The position numbers and the translations under genes are program-made. A stretch of DNA of 64,000 bases from Comamonas fluminis (GTDB taxonomy: Bacteria; Pseudomonadota; Gammaproteobacteria; Burkholderiales; Burkholderiaceae_C). Location of the stretch: the NCBI RefSeq assembly GCF_019186805.1, contig NZ_CP066783.1:3795501-3859500 (forward strand), given 5' to 3'. This document shows positions 26,233-35,506 of this stretch, in pieces. The notes under the pieces are model-generated. The model did no database searches. It saw only the letters and a list, made by a program, of their open reading frames with translations, and was not told the DNA's origin. Numbering within the stretch: the first letter of the stretch is position 1; the number at the start of each line of letters is the position of its first letter.

Positions 26233-27441
26233 ATGACTGCGCCATCCCCAAACAACTCCAACAGCCCATCCACCCACTGGTTGCTGGCCCTGAGCCTGAT
26301 TCTCATTGCCTGCAATCTGCGCCCCGTGTTTGGCAGCCTCTCCGTGGTGCTGCCCGAAATCATGCGAGACACCGGCCTGTCTTCCACCGGCGCCAGCATG
26401 CTGACCACGCTGCCCATTCTGTGCCTGGGCCTTTTTTCACTACCCACGCCCGCTTTGGCACGCCGCTTTGGGGCGGAACGCGTGCTGCTGATTGCTCTTA
26501 TTTTGATAGCTTCAGGCACATTGCTGCGCGCCACTGGCAGCATTTTTGCCTTGTTTTTATCCGCGGTGCTGGCCGGTGCAGGTATTGCCATGGGCAATGT
26601 GCTGCTGCCCAGTCTTATCAAGCGCAGCTTTGCGCTGAAAGTGGCGCTGATGATGGGCCTGTACACGCTGGCCGTCTGTGGCGGTGCGTCTGCAGCGGCG
26701 GCCTTTACCGTGCCCATGCAGCTGCACTGGTTTGAGGGTGCCTGGCCCTATGCGCTGGCCGTGTGGGCGGCTCTGGGCGTACTGGCCATTCTGATCTGGG
26801 CACCGCAGGCTGCACATGCCAAACCGGTTGCCACCGATGCAGCCGCCCATGCTGGCACGCTGAAGCGCTCAGCACTGGCCTGGCAGGTCACCTTTTTCAT
26901 GGGGCTGCAGTCTGCGCTGGCCTATATCGTCATGGGCTGGCTGGCCCCCATCCTGCGCGAGCGCGGTATCGACAGTGCCGAGGCGGGCTACCTGGTGGCC
27001 ACATCCATCCTCATGCAGCTGGCCGCCAGCCTACTGACCCCGCCACTGGCCGCACGCCTGAAAGACCAGCGTGGCTTTACGCTGGCGCTCTCCGTCATGA
27101 TTCTGGCCGCATTTCTGGGCTTGCTCTGGGGGCCGCTGGGCCTGCCCATGTGGGGCTGGGCCGTCCTTCTGGGTCTGGGCCAGGGCGGTGCATTTGCTCT
27201 GGCGCTGAGCCTGATCGTCATGCGCAGCGGCAGCGCGCAAGTCACCGCCCAGCTATCCGCCATGGCCCAAGGCTGGGGCTATGTGCTGGCCGCCTGGGGC
27301 CCGCTGCTGGTGGGCCTGCTGCACAGCCTGACGGGCAGCTACATGCCCACGGCCACACTGGTCATTGTGCTGAGCGCCGCGATGGCACTGGCCGGCTGGG
27401 GCGCCGGGCGCAATCTGCTGGTGCAGGTTGGCAAAGCTTGA
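26233..27441 (+). CDS. MFS transporter, CynX/NimT family
   Basis: A 402-residue 12-helix carrier of the CynX/NimT clade (cyanate or 2-nitroimidazole export homologues). The first helix carries ACNLRPVFGSLSVVLPEI, and GAERVLLIALILIASG is the loop and helix after it. No substrate clue comes from neighbours (no cyanase). A GATAGC word with a rare ATA codon encodes LILIAS in a helix at 26495-26516. Confidence 0.9.
   Translation: MTAPSPNNSNSPSTHWLLALSLILIACNLRPVFGSLSVVLPEIMRDTGLSSTGASMLTTLPILCLGLFSLPTPALARRFGAERVLLIALILIASGTLLRATGSIFALFLSAVLAGAGIAMGNVLLPSLIKRSFALKVALMMGLYTLAVCGGASAAAAFTVPMQLHWFEGAWPYALAVWAALGVLAILIWAPQAAHAKPVATDAAAHAGTLKRSALAWQVTFFMGLQSALAYIVMGWLAPILRERGIDSAEAGYLVATSILMQLAASLLTPPLAARLKDQRGFTLALSVMILAAFLGLLWGPLGLPMWGWAVLLGLGQGGAFALALSLIVMRSGSAQVTAQLSAMAQGWGYVLAAWGPLLVGLLHSLTGSYMPTATLVIVLSAAMALAGWGAGRNLLVQVGKA
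26495..26516 (+). repeat. Intragenic GATAGC word in the MFS gene
   Basis: CTCTTATTTTGATAGCTTC read in frame as LILIAS in a membrane helix, with ATA for Ile. It parallels the copy in the YeeE/YedE-type transporter. Confidence 0.4.
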
Positions 27442-27498
27442 TTTCAAGAGAAATAGGCCTTCAGCCATTGATGAATAAGCGCAGCAAGCTATCAATTC
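27439..27498. repeat. AGCGCTT-family repeat between the MFS and DTW genes
   Basis: TTCAGCCATTGATGAATAAG, then GCGCAGCAAGCTATCAATTC. The same TTCAGCC-ATTGATGAATAAGCGC order occurs, reversed, at 44548-44618. Confidence 0.75.
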
Positions 27499-28185
27499 AT
27501 GAGTGATATTTCACAGAGCCCCACCCGCGCCCGCTGCCCCCATTGCCTGCGGGCGCTGCGCAGCTGCATCTGCGCGCTGGTGCAGCCAGTTCCGCACCAG
27601 GTGCAACTGCTCATCCTCATGCACCCGGACGAAGTGCATGAAGCCAAGGGCACAGGGCATTTGCTGCACCTGTGCCTGGCGCACAGCCAGACTCTGGTGG
27701 GCGAACAGCTGGACGAAGCCGCACTTCAGCAAGCCCTGCATGGCCCATGGCCCGGCGATACCAACACGAATACCGCAGCCGCCCCACGCCACACCCTGCT
27801 GCTCTACCCAGAGACCACTGCACAAGACGCCGCCCTGGGCCTGCAGGAGGCCGCCCCACTACCCCAGCCTTGGCCCTGCCCGCCGCAGCGGCTGAGACTG
27901 GTGGTGCTGGACGGCACCTGGCGCAAAAGCCGCAAGATGCTGTACTGCAACCCGGCGCTGCAAACCTTGCCCCGACTGGCTTTGCAGAATGTGCCGCCCT
28001 CGCAATACGCCATTCGCAAAGCGCATCTGCCGGGCCAGCTTTCGACCTTTGAGGCGACGGTTCTGGCACTGGCCCAGCTTGAACAATGGCCAGCAGACAG
28101 CCCGCAGCCACAATCGCTGCAGCAGGTGTTCGAGCGCTTTGTGGCCATGCAGATTCAGATGCGGCAGCAGCACTTTCCACGCTGA
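27499..28185 (+). CDS. tRNA-uridine aminocarboxypropyltransferase (DTW domain)
   Basis: A 228-residue enzyme of the DTW family (TapT type), which adds the acp group to uridine in tRNA from SAM. The N-terminal zinc-binding cysteines are in CPHCLRALRSCIC. The DTW signature appears as VLDGTWRKSRKM, with the canonical D-x-T-W spacing. ATG at 27499 lies right after a palindromic repeat. Confidence 0.88.
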   Translation: MSDISQSPTRARCPHCLRALRSCICALVQPVPHQVQLLILMHPDEVHEAKGTGHLLHLCLAHSQTLVGEQLDEAALQQALHGPWPGDTNTNTAAAPRHTLLLYPETTAQDAALGLQEAAPLPQPWPCPPQRLRLVVLDGTWRKSRKMLYCNPALQTLPRLALQNVPPSQYAIRKAHLPGQLSTFEATVLALAQLEQWPADSPQPQSLQQVFERFVAMQIQMRQQHFPR

Positions 28186-28189
28186 AATG

Positions 28190-28217
28190 AAAAGACCTGC
28201 CAGTTACCCGGCAGGTC
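28190..28217 (-). terminator. Terminator of the YiaA/YiaB gene
   Basis: GACCTGCC (28194-28201) with GGCAGGTC (28210-28217), loop AGTTACCC; the minus strand then reads TTTTC. Confidence 0.75.
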
Positions 28218-28254
28218 CATGCAATTCGGTAGCGATGGCGTTGCGTCAGCGCGC

Positions 28255-28764
28255 TTAGCGGTTGTTGGCCATCAACTCCTGCACTTCGGCGGGCTTGGTT
28301 CCGTCCTGCGGCACCAGGGTCGGGCCCTTGTCACGCTTGCGTTCTGTGCGGGGGGCTTCGTCGCTGCCCAGGTTGTCGCGGGTGTTTTTCTGCACGGCAA
28401 TGGCACCAAAGAGAGCCAGCGCAAAAGCCATGGCATAGAAGCCTTTTTCGCTCAGCTGCAGCGTGGCGTTGAACAGGCCCACACCCAGCAGACCCACTGC
28501 AATCAGCAGCGCCACCCAGCTGATGCCGTAGTAGATGGCGGTGACTGGAATGCCTTCCAGACGGTCGCGCACCGATTTCTGCAGCGAGATGGCGGCGTAC
28601 AGGCCCAGCACCAGCACCGCAAAGTAGTAGCCCTTTTCGTTGAGCTGCATTCCCGCATTCCACAACCCCGCCATGAAGGCCACCACGCCCAGCAGCAAGG
28701 CGGCCCAGGAAGCACCGACGAAGGCAGCGGAAGGCTTGTTGCTTGAAACGGCTTGGTTGTTCAT
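28255..28764 (-). CDS. YiaA/YiaB-family inner membrane protein
   Basis: A 169-residue protein with four hydrophobic helices arranged as two similar halves: [20 protein letters not shown] with LNEKGYYF, then [20 protein letters not shown] with LSEKGFYA. This internal duplication is typical of the YiaA/YiaB family. The charged C-terminal tail ([17 protein letters not shown]) is cytoplasmic. Function unknown. Confidence 0.85.
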   Translation of the reverse strand: MNNQAVSSNKPSAAFVGASWAALLLGVVAFMAGLWNAGMQLNEKGYYFAVLVLGLYAAISLQKSVRDRLEGIPVTAIYYGISWVALLIAVGLLGVGLFNATLQLSEKGFYAMAFALALFGAIAVQKNTRDNLGSDEAPRTERKRDKGPTLVPQDGTKPAEVQELMANNR

Positions 28765-28870
28765 GTCTCGCTCCAGAAGTTTTGGTGAAGCGATAGTAGA
28801 AAACCTCTATCAAAATGTCACGTTTATTTCCTGTTCAGTATTGAAAAGTGATACTGACAGAGGCCTTGGT

Positions 28871-29251
28871 TCAGGCTGCAAAGGCGTAGCGCACCAGCGC
28901 AAAGCACAGAGCGAACAGATAACCATAGAAAAAGTGATTGATGCGCAGCAGCGGCTCCCCTTTGCGGGCACGCCATGCGCCCATGGCCACCATCAGCCCA
29001 CCCACGGCAACAGGCGTCAGCACCAGATTGACCAGCCGTAGCGGGCCGTCTGGCGTCAGGTGATGGCCTATCAGCAGCAGGCTCAGGCCACCAAAGACCG
29101 CGCCAAAGATGGCGTAACCCAGCGATGCCAGCCAGGGGTTCGGGGGCTTGCGAAACGGCTCGACCACAGAGTGCAGCCCCAGCTCGACCACCGCCTCGCC
29201 AATGCCCTGCAGCAGAAATTCACCCAGAAGTTGAAGCAGCAATTCCAGCAA
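28871..29251 (-). CDS. Hypothetical membrane protein
   Basis: A 126-residue protein with an amphipathic N-terminus (MLELLLQLLGEFLLQ) and three hydrophobic segments (about 45-62, 75-92, 105-124). It starts 5 nt after the DUF4274 gene, at the end of the pabB-pabC-DUF4274 transcription unit. I do not recognise the family. Confidence 0.65.
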   Translation of the reverse strand: MLELLLQLLGEFLLQGIGEAVVELGLHSVVEPFRKPPNPWLASLGYAIFGAVFGGLSLLLIGHHLTPDGPLRLVNLVLTPVAVGGLMVAMGAWRARKGEPLLRINHFFYGYLFALCFALVRYAFAA

Positions 29252-29256
29252 GAGCG

Positions 29257-29829
29257 TCAGTCCTCGGAGTCGCCGTCGTCCTCATCCATGGCAGCATTCA
29301 ACGCCTCCTGCACATGGGGCGGCATGCCTTCCTCCCAGCCCTGCTCGTCCACATAGCTGTAGATATCAGGTTGCGCGCCTTCAACAGCGGCCAGCAGGGC
29401 TGCAGGAATTTGCCACTTGGCTTCGCTGCCCTTTACCGCTTCGCTGGTCCAGTCATAGCCAGGGTGCTTTTCATTGCCGGTGGGCGAGGCGAGATCGTTG
29501 GCAGGGTCCCAGCCAATGGTGGCTGGCGCCAGCTTGCCTTCTTCAAAGCGTTTGGCCAGCGCATGCACGCGTGACCAGCCTTTACGGTTGACGCTGGGCA
29601 CCTTCTCTTCCGATGCGTAGTGCTGGTAGTAGCCCGGCTGCAGATACCAGTACAGCGCCTTGGCCACGGCAGGCTCCAGCCTGGGCTGCTTGATGATCCA
29701 GTCGGTCAGCGCGCTGCCGTTGTCGTAGTTCATGGTGGTCACCACGGCCAGCCACTGGGTCGGCGTTGCCGTGGAGAGGAACTCCGTCATGAGATCCACA
29801 TAAAGCGCGTCAAAGTTTTCGTCATCCAT
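29257..29829 (-). CDS. DUF4274 domain protein
   Basis: A 190-residue acidic, soluble protein. The central block MNYDNGSALTDWIIKQ with ALYWYLQPGYY is typical of DUF4274. It ends in an Asp/Glu-rich tail (MDEDDGDSED). ATG at 29829 follows GGAGAAGC. It lies 26 nt after pabC. No known function. Confidence 0.75.
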   Translation of the reverse strand: MDDENFDALYVDLMTEFLSTATPTQWLAVVTTMNYDNGSALTDWIIKQPRLEPAVAKALYWYLQPGYYQHYASEEKVPSVNRKGWSRVHALAKRFEEGKLAPATIGWDPANDLASPTGNEKHPGYDWTSEAVKGSEAKWQIPAALLAAVEGAQPDIYSYVDEQGWEEGMPPHVQEALNAAMDEDDGDSED

Positions 29830-29855
29830 GCTCGCTTCTCCTTGGCTTGAGAGTG

Positions 29856-30491
29856 TCAGCGTACCAGCTGTGCGTCCAGCCAACCGCGCAGGCTGTTGAT
29901 GAAGGCCCAGCCGGTCACACGCTCAATATCGTCCACATGGACCCGCTGCTCTGTCAACTCTGATCTGGACAGGGCCAGCGCCCTTCCCACACCGGGCAAC
30001 AGCCCGCACGACAGCGGCGGCGTGACCCAGCGACCATCGAGCTGCATGGCGATATTGCCACGCGTGCATTCGGTAATTTCACCGCTTTCGTTGTACAGCA
30101 CCATGTCAAACACGGCATCGCTGCGAGGGCGGAAAACATCGTATTGCGCACGCACCGAAGTTTTGAAGCGCACCGCATCGCTTTGCGCCACCGCATTGGC
30201 AAGCGGCTGGCGTGCCAGCTGCAGCTGCACCGGCTGCGGCGTGGGCAGCAAAGGCTCTGCCGTGATGATGACAGCGCCACTGACCTGCAGGGCCAGGCGC
30301 ACCCGCCAGTCGCCGCGCGCATGGCTTTGCGCCAGCCGCCCCATGTCGCTTTCCAGCTGCATCTGCATGAGCGGATAGCGAAAGTGCTGCGCCGTGATCT
30401 GCAATCTGGCCCAATGCAGCGGCCAGTTCTGCCAATGCCCGTTTTTCAGCGCCAGCGTTTCCAGAATTTCAAAGTTTGTATTCATACCCAT
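29856..30491 (-). CDS. pabC: Aminodeoxychorismate lyase-like aminotransferase class IV protein
   Basis: A 211-residue PLP enzyme of fold type IV, likely converting aminodeoxychorismate to p-aminobenzoate and pyruvate for folate. The loop ITECTRGNIAMQLDGRW and the GLLPGVGRAL segment are the usual motifs. It starts directly after the pabB TGA, so translational coupling is likely. It is shorter than typical PabC (about 270), lacking part of the N-terminal strand region. Confidence 0.85.
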   Translation of the reverse strand: MGMNTNFEILETLALKNGHWQNWPLHWARLQITAQHFRYPLMQMQLESDMGRLAQSHARGDWRVRLALQVSGAVIITAEPLLPTPQPVQLQLARQPLANAVAQSDAVRFKTSVRAQYDVFRPRSDAVFDMVLYNESGEITECTRGNIAMQLDGRWVTPPLSCGLLPGVGRALALSRSELTEQRVHVDDIERVTGWAFINSLRGWLDAQLVR

Positions 30492-31661
30492 TCACCTCGG
30501 TGACAGCGACTTTGCAAAAACCTGCTTGTGCTGCCACTCCTCCCATTCCCCATCCGCCTGAGCACTGGCCGTGATGCCACTGCCAATGCCGCAGCGCAGT
30601 TGCCCATCGTGCTGCACCACCGTGCGTATGGGCACATTGAATGTAGCGTGAATGCGCCCCGGCACAAGCCCCGGGCGAACCACGCCCAGCGCGCCGCAGT
30701 ACACACCGCGTGGCCCGGGTTCCAGCGCATGAATCAGGCGCATGGCCTGGCGCTTGGGCGCGCCAGTGATGGAGCCACAGGGAAACAGGGCCGAAAACAC
30801 ATCCACCAGCCGCAGCCCTGCTCGCGTTTGTGCCACCACATCCGATGTCATTTGCCAGACGGCGGGCAGCGCCTGCAGCTGAAACAGCTGCGGCACCTTC
30901 ACGCTGTGCGGCACGGCGATGCGTGAGAGGTCGTTGCGCAGCAGATCGACAATCATCACGTTCTCGGCTCGCTCTTTGGCAGAGCTGCGCAGGGTTTGAG
31001 CCGCTTGCGCATCAGCCTCTGGCGTCGCCCCTCGCGCTGCCGTGCCCTTCATGGGACGGGTCAGAATCTGTGAGCCATCCCAGTCAAAAAACAGCTCGGG
31101 CGAGACTGACATGACCTGCATGTCTGCGCTGTCGATCAGTGCGGCATAGCCGCCGGGCTGGGCGCTCTGCAGTCTGGCAAACCAGGCCTGAGCGCTTTCG
31201 CTGCCCGCGCCATTCGCAGCCGCCTGCAATGCAGTGGTGTAGTTGATCTGATAGCAGTCGCCAGCCGCTATGGCCTCATGAATGCGCGCCACACTGGTGT
31301 TGAATTGCTCACGCGTCAGCGGGCTTTGCCAGTGCACATCGCGCGGGGTGGACGGGTTTTCAGATGCGCAAGCCGCCAATGCCTGTGGCGGCTGATGGGC
31401 ACCAAACCACGCCAGCGGCTGGCCGGGCTGCGCCGCATGCACCGCGCCGGCGTATGCGGGGTCGAACGCTGTTGCCGCCTCATATGCCAGCCAGCCCACG
31501 CACCACAGGCCTTGCTCGGCGGCCTGCTGCACGGCATTGAGCAGCGCAGGAACCTCGGCAGCGCTGTGCGCAGCCCAATGCTGCAGCGGCTGGCCAAATT
31601 CATGGCGCAAACGTGCAGATTCTGGCTGGTGCGGGTTGGAAAAATCGAGAATAGTTTTCAA
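30492..31661 (-). CDS. pabB: Aminodeoxychorismate synthase component I
   Basis: A chorismate-binding enzyme, about 389 residues, that works with a PabA glutaminase in folate synthesis. Motifs include GDCYQINYT, TRPMKGTAARG, ERAENVMIVDLLRNDLSRI and GSITGAPK. A TTG start at 31661 is favoured because the frame upstream, to 31775, reads through a palindromic repeat and a terminator and has no family resemblance. No pabA or trpG gene is in the window. Coupled to pabC. Confidence 0.9.
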   Translation of the reverse strand: MKTILDFSNPHQPESARLRHEFGQPLQHWAAHSAAEVPALLNAVQQAAEQGLWCVGWLAYEAATAFDPAYAGAVHAAQPGQPLAWFGAHQPPQALAACASENPSTPRDVHWQSPLTREQFNTSVARIHEAIAAGDCYQINYTTALQAAANGAGSESAQAWFARLQSAQPGGYAALIDSADMQVMSVSPELFFDWDGSQILTRPMKGTAARGATPEADAQAAQTLRSSAKERAENVMIVDLLRNDLSRIAVPHSVKVPQLFQLQALPAVWQMTSDVVAQTRAGLRLVDVFSALFPCGSITGAPKRQAMRLIHALEPGPRGVYCGALGVVRPGLVPGRIHATFNVPIRTVVQHDGQLRCGIGSGITASAQADGEWEEWQHKQVFAKSLSPR

Positions 31662-31725
31662 GTCAAATAGCCTGCGAGCGCAGATTGGATATGCGCTAGA
31701 TGCTATCAAACTTGCGTGATTTTGA
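31655..31725. repeat. AGCGCTT-family repeat at the pabB 5' end
   Basis: Arms GCGAGCGCAGATT and ATGCGCTAGATGCTATCAAA lie around the inferred TTG start of pabB. The repeat covers the leader and possibly the first codons. Confidence 0.6.
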
Positions 31726-31734
31726 ATCGCCCAC

Positions 31735-31768
31735 AAAAAAGCGCGCTGCGGGTTGCCCCATAGCGCGC
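31735..31768 (-). terminator. Terminator of the DUF4148 gene
   Basis: GCGCGCT (31741-31747) with AGCGCGC (31762-31768); the minus strand then reads TTTTTT. Confidence 0.85.
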
Positions 31769-31817
31769 ATTCCACCAGTGGGCTGCCTCTGCCGGGCAGC
31801 TAAGAGAGAGAAGCTGT

Positions 31818-32129
31818 TTACTTCGCAGCCATACGGGCCGCAGCAGCGCCGTCGTACTTGGCCACGGCAGCCGCGTAAGCAGGGCTGGCCAGCAGGCGCT
31901 GGTATTCGGAATAGGCCTTGCGGTATTCGGCGGTTTGCTCGGCCTCCACGTAACCCGTGGGCGATGGCAGGTTGCCCAGACCGGAGCGCTGGAACATTTC
32001 CAGATCCGCCAGCACTTCGGCGCGGCTCTTGCTTGCGCCAACAGGGGCTTGGGGAAGGTCTTGGGCCATGGCAGCAGCAGCGCTGGCAGTCAAAACAACG
32101 GCGGCAAACAGGCGGGTAGCGGAGCGCAT
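31818..32129 (-). CDS. DUF4148 family secreted protein
   Basis: A 103-residue exported protein. Signal peptide MRSATRLFAAVVLTASAAAA is cleaved near AMAQ. The mature part has the DUF4148 pattern SRAEVLADLEMFQRSGL. This family is common and multi-copy in Burkholderiales and has no assigned function. ATG at 32129; the frame upstream is not part of the gene. It is monocistronic with its own terminator. Confidence 0.85.
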   Translation of the reverse strand: MRSATRLFAAVVLTASAAAAMAQDLPQAPVGASKSRAEVLADLEMFQRSGLGNLPSPTGYVEAEQTAEYRKAYSEYQRLLASPAYAAAVAKYDGAAAARMAAK

Positions 32130-32261
32130 TTTCAGTCCTTTCAGTCGTGAGGCCCCTGCCTCACATCGGTATGGCTGAACTATGCGCCTGCAGGTCTGGG
32201 CAGGTCTGTGCGTTTTCTCACGCAAAAATGCATTTCACGATATGAAAATAAAACTTGGGAT

Positions 32262-32996
32262 TTAACGTGCCTCTTCCAGCAGCACGCGCAACCCATCCAC
32301 ATGGCAGATGCGCAGATTGCGCCCTTCGCGCTGCAGCAGGCCCAGCCGTGTCAGGCGCGACATCTCTCTGGCCACCTCTTCGCGGCTGGTGCCCAGCATC
32401 AGGGCCAGATCGTTCTGGCGCGGCGCTGGGGACAGCAGGGCCTGGTCCTCGACCACACCGATGCGCTCGGCCTGCTCCAGCAACTGGGCATGCAAGCGCC
32501 CCCGCACCGACAGCGTGCCCATGTTCACCACACGCCGCGCCAGCATGGAGGACAGCTCCACCAGATGCTCAATCACCGCCCGGACGATCTGAATGTCACT
32601 GACAACAAGCGCTTCCAGCTCTTCTTTTGATAGCGATGCCACCAGGCTTGGCTCCTGCGCCTGCACCACCACATTGAGATGGCTGACCGCGCCCTCCTGG
32701 GCCATGGGGCCGAAAAAGCGCCCTGCGGCAATCATGCCCAGAATCAGCTCCCGCCCATTGGCCCCGTAGCTGCTGACGCTGAGCGTGCCGCTGCTGAGCA
32801 TGTACAGCCGCTGGTCGCAATACGGCCCATGCAGCACCTGCCCGCTCTCCAGCCGGTGCCAGTGGCAACGCGCCGCCAGATCGGCCAGTTTTTCATCCGA
32901 CAGCGAATCCAGCAGCTTCACATTGCGCAGGCCCTGCCAGGCCACGGCAGGCGCAGCAGGCAGTTCGGCGGCAACAGGCATGGCAACAGTGGTCAT
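32262..32996 (-). CDS. Crp/Fnr-family transcription regulator
   Basis: A 244-residue regulator. An N-terminal cyclic-nucleotide-binding-like beta roll (about 25-145) is followed by a long dimerisation helix and a C-terminal HTH (LALMLGTSREEVAREMSRL). There is no Fnr-type N-terminal cysteine cluster, so it is not a direct oxygen sensor. It is divergent from panB with about 190 bp between the starts. Ligand and targets unknown. A TTTTGATAGC word lies in frame at 32625. Confidence 0.9.
   Translation of the reverse strand: MTTVAMPVAAELPAAPAVAWQGLRNVKLLDSLSDEKLADLAARCHWHRLESGQVLHGPYCDQRLYMLSSGTLSVSSYGANGRELILGMIAAGRFFGPMAQEGAVSHLNVVVQAQEPSLVASLSKEELEALVVSDIQIVRAVIEHLVELSSMLARRVVNMGTLSVRGRLHAQLLEQAERIGVVEDQALLSPAPRQNDLALMLGTSREEVAREMSRLTRLGLLQREGRNLRICHVDGLRVLLEEAR
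32625..32634 (+). repeat. TTTTGATAGC word in the Crp/Fnr gene
   Basis: The over-represented TTGATAGC octamer inside the coding region. It could be chance or part of a decayed repeat. Confidence 0.3.
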
Positions 32997-33118
32997 GGCA
33001 ATCAGCAGTCAGGTCAACAATGACAATGCGGCAATCACTGGTCAGCATAGTGCCAGCCAGCGCGCAAAAGATGGTCTGTTTGCAGTTGTTGTGCAGCTGC
33101 AGCATCGCATAGACTCGC

Positions 33119-33131
33119 GAACAATTTGTTC
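33119..33131. promoter_or_regulatory. GAACAA-T-TTGTTC palindrome upstream of panB
   Basis: A perfect 13-bp dyad, 57 nt before the panB start and between the divergent Crp/Fnr-type gene and panB. A candidate operator; no regulator is known for it. Confidence 0.3.
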
Positions 33132-33188
33132 AAAGCCTTGAAGGCTGCACGGCAAAGCACACAAGAAATCACATTCAGGAGACAGCAC

Positions 33189-34058
33189 ATGACCGCCACC
33201 GGAACCCCTTACGGCACCATTCCCCCCTCGTCGCCCCAGCCCCAGCGCCGCCCCATCAGCCTGCCGCGTCTGGCCCAGATGCGCGCTGCCGGTGAAAAAA
33301 TCACCATGCTGACCGCCTACGACGCCACCTTTGCCGCCGTGGCCGATGCGGCGGGTGTGGAGTGCATTCTGGTGGGCGACTCTCTGGGCATGGTCTGCCA
33401 GGGCCTGCACAGCACCGTGGGCGTCACGCTGGCCGATATGGTCTATCACACGGCCAGCGTGACACGCGGCCTGCACCGCGCGCAGGCCACGGCCTGGGTG
33501 ATTGCCGACATGCCCTTTGGCAGCTATGCCGAAAGCCCCGAACAAGCCATGCGCAATGCCTGCGAGCTGATGCAGGCCGGCGCGCACATGGTCAAGCTCG
33601 AAGGCGGCGGCTGGACGGCGCCCACCGTGCGCTTTCTGGTGGACCGGGGCGTGCCCGTCTGCGCCCACCTGGGCCTGACGCCGCAGACCGTTCACGCCCT
33701 GGGCGGTTACCGCGTGCAAGGCAAGGACGAGCAAGCCGCCGCCACCCTGCGCCAGCATGCGCTGGAGCTGCAGGATGCCGGTGCCAGCATGCTGGTGCTG
33801 GAGATGGTGCCCGCTGCCCTGTCTGCCCAGCTGACCGAAGAATTGAAAGACTGCCACACCATCGGCATTGGCGCGGGCAACGGCACGGCAGGCCAGGTTC
33901 TGGTACTGCACGACATGCTGGGCGTGAACCTGGGCAAGATGGCCAAATTCGTTCACAACTTCATGGCCGACGCAGGCAGCGTCAAGGGCGCCATGGAGGC
34001 CTATGTGCAAGCTGTCAAAAAGGGCAGCTTCCCCGATAACGCACTGCACGCCTGGTAA
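33189..34058 (+). CDS. panB: 3-methyl-2-oxobutanoate hydroxymethyltransferase
   Basis: A 289-residue TIM-barrel enzyme making ketopantoate, the first committed step of pantothenate synthesis. Motifs are [23 protein letters not shown] and [17 protein letters not shown] at 33189 follows AGGAGAC. The frame upstream to 33126 is not conserved. It is followed by a DUF2004 gene and then panC. Confidence 0.97.
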   Translation: MTATGTPYGTIPPSSPQPQRRPISLPRLAQMRAAGEKITMLTAYDATFAAVADAAGVECILVGDSLGMVCQGLHSTVGVTLADMVYHTASVTRGLHRAQATAWVIADMPFGSYAESPEQAMRNACELMQAGAHMVKLEGGGWTAPTVRFLVDRGVPVCAHLGLTPQTVHALGGYRVQGKDEQAAATLRQHALELQDAGASMLVLEMVPAALSAQLTEELKDCHTIGIGAGNGTAGQVLVLHDMLGVNLGKMAKFVHNFMADAGSVKGAMEAYVQAVKKGSFPDNALHAW

Positions 34059-34095
34059 AAGGGCGGCAGCTCAGAACCCTCGAAAGGACTTCCCT

Positions 34096-34620
34096 TTGAA
34101 CACCCTCACCCATCCCTATTTCGGTCCTCTGTCCACCACCGCGTTGCAGGACACGGATGTGATCTGGGAAGTCCCGCAGAACCTGAACGGTCAGTCCATC
34201 GAAACCTGGCTCTGGGCCGACCCGGCCACTTCGCTGGACGCCGCACTGCTGGATGACTTTGCCAGCACGCTGGGCCAGCTGACCCAGCTGGACCAGAACG
34301 CCCGCACGGCGCTGGTCAAGCATCTGCAGCAAGAACCTGACTTTATCGACCACCTGACCGAAGCCGCCAGCGAAGATGATGCCCAGGGCCTGCCCACTGT
34401 ACAAACCCTGCTGAAGCAGGCAAAGGCCGCAGGCCAGGCTCAGATCACAGCTGCCGACTTTGTGGCCGCCATGCAGCTGCAAAACATCAGCCTCTGGTGC
34501 AGCCACGACGACGAGCCCGTGGTGCTTGACTACCGCCTTGATCCCGAAGGCAACGACCAGATTCTGGCCGTCAAGTGCGACGCACAGGGAAACATCACTG
34601 AAATTGCCTGGGAAAGCTGA
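34096..34620 (+). CDS. DUF2004 family protein between panB and panC
   Basis: A 174-residue soluble acidic protein. A TTG start at 34096 (NTLTHPYFG) is preceded by GAAAGGA; no ATG fits. The C-terminal half, [20 protein letters not shown] with DQILAVKCD, is typical of DUF2004. It lies 37 nt after panB and 11 nt before panC, so it is co-transcribed with pantothenate genes. A role in the pathway is not established. Confidence 0.7.
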   Translation: MNTLTHPYFGPLSTTALQDTDVIWEVPQNLNGQSIETWLWADPATSLDAALLDDFASTLGQLTQLDQNARTALVKHLQQEPDFIDHLTEAASEDDAQGLPTVQTLLKQAKAAGQAQITAADFVAAMQLQNISLWCSHDDEPVVLDYRLDPEGNDQILAVKCDAQGNITEIAWES

Positions 34621-34631
34621 AGACTTCAATC

Positions 34632-35480
34632 ATGCGAATCGTTCACACCATCACCGATCTGCGCGCCGCACTGGCTGGCACGCAGCGCCCGGCCTTTGTG
34701 CCCACCATGGGCAATCTGCACGAAGGCCACCTCTCACTGGTGCGCCAGGCATGCGAGAAGTCCGATGTCACCGTGGCCAGCATCTTTGTGAACCGTCTGC
34801 AGTTTCTGCCACATGAAGATTTTGATAGCTACCCACGCACGTTTGAAGCCGACTGCGCCAAGTTGAACGCCGAAGGCTGCAGCATCGTTTTTGCCCCCAA
34901 AGAAAAAGACCTCTACCCCGAGCCACAGACCTTCAAAGTGCAGCCCGATGCAGCACTGGCCGATATTCTGGAAGGTGAATTCCGCCCCGGCTTCTTCACC
35001 GGCGTCTGCACCGTGGTCATGAAGCTGTTCCAGGCCGTGTTCGGCACCACCGGCGGCGGCACCGCCGTGTTCGGCCAGAAGGACTACCAGCAGCTGATGG
35101 TGATTCGCCGCATGGTGCAGCAGTTTGCGCTGCCCATCGACATCGTGGCGGCCAGCACCGCCCGAGCCGACAGTGGCCTGGCGCTGAGCTCGCGCAACGG
35201 CTACCTTAGCGACGAGCAGCGCGTGCAGGCCATGGCGCTGTCGCAAGCGCTCAAATCGCTGGCCGAAGCCGCACGCCAGGGCGGCGATCTGGCTCAGCTG
35301 GAAGCGCAGGCCATGGACGCCTTGCGCGCCAAGGGCTGGACACCCGACTACCTGACGGTGCGCCAGCGCAGCAATCTGCTGACACCAGCGGACGCCCGCA
35401 GTGGCGACTTGGTCGCTCTTGGCGCTGCGCGCCTGGGCGGCGCAGATGGCACGCGACTGATCGACAACCTGGAGTTTTAA
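34632..35480 (+). CDS. panC: Pantothenate synthetase
   Basis: A 282-residue ATP-dependent ligase joining pantoate and beta-alanine. Motifs: [13 protein letters not shown] (the nucleotide-binding TMGxLHxGH), [18 protein letters not shown] and [11 protein letters not shown]. One change: the usual FVNPxQF reads FVNRLQF, so the common Pro is Arg. Otherwise it is full length. The gene ends 27 nt from the convergent lipoprotein gene. Confidence 0.96.
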   Translation: MRIVHTITDLRAALAGTQRPAFVPTMGNLHEGHLSLVRQACEKSDVTVASIFVNRLQFLPHEDFDSYPRTFEADCAKLNAEGCSIVFAPKEKDLYPEPQTFKVQPDAALADILEGEFRPGFFTGVCTVVMKLFQAVFGTTGGGTAVFGQKDYQQLMVIRRMVQQFALPIDIVAASTARADSGLALSSRNGYLSDEQRVQAMALSQALKSLAEAARQGGDLAQLEAQAMDALRAKGWTPDYLTVRQRSNLLTPADARSGDLVALGAARLGGADGTRLIDNLEF

Positions 35481-35506
35481 ACAAACACTCTGGCGTCTTG
35501 ATACTT

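Noticed and set aside
34822..34829. TTGATAGC in panC as a repeat insertion
   Set aside because: It encodes the conserved PanC motif EDFDSYPRT, so the word here is best explained by protein conservation.
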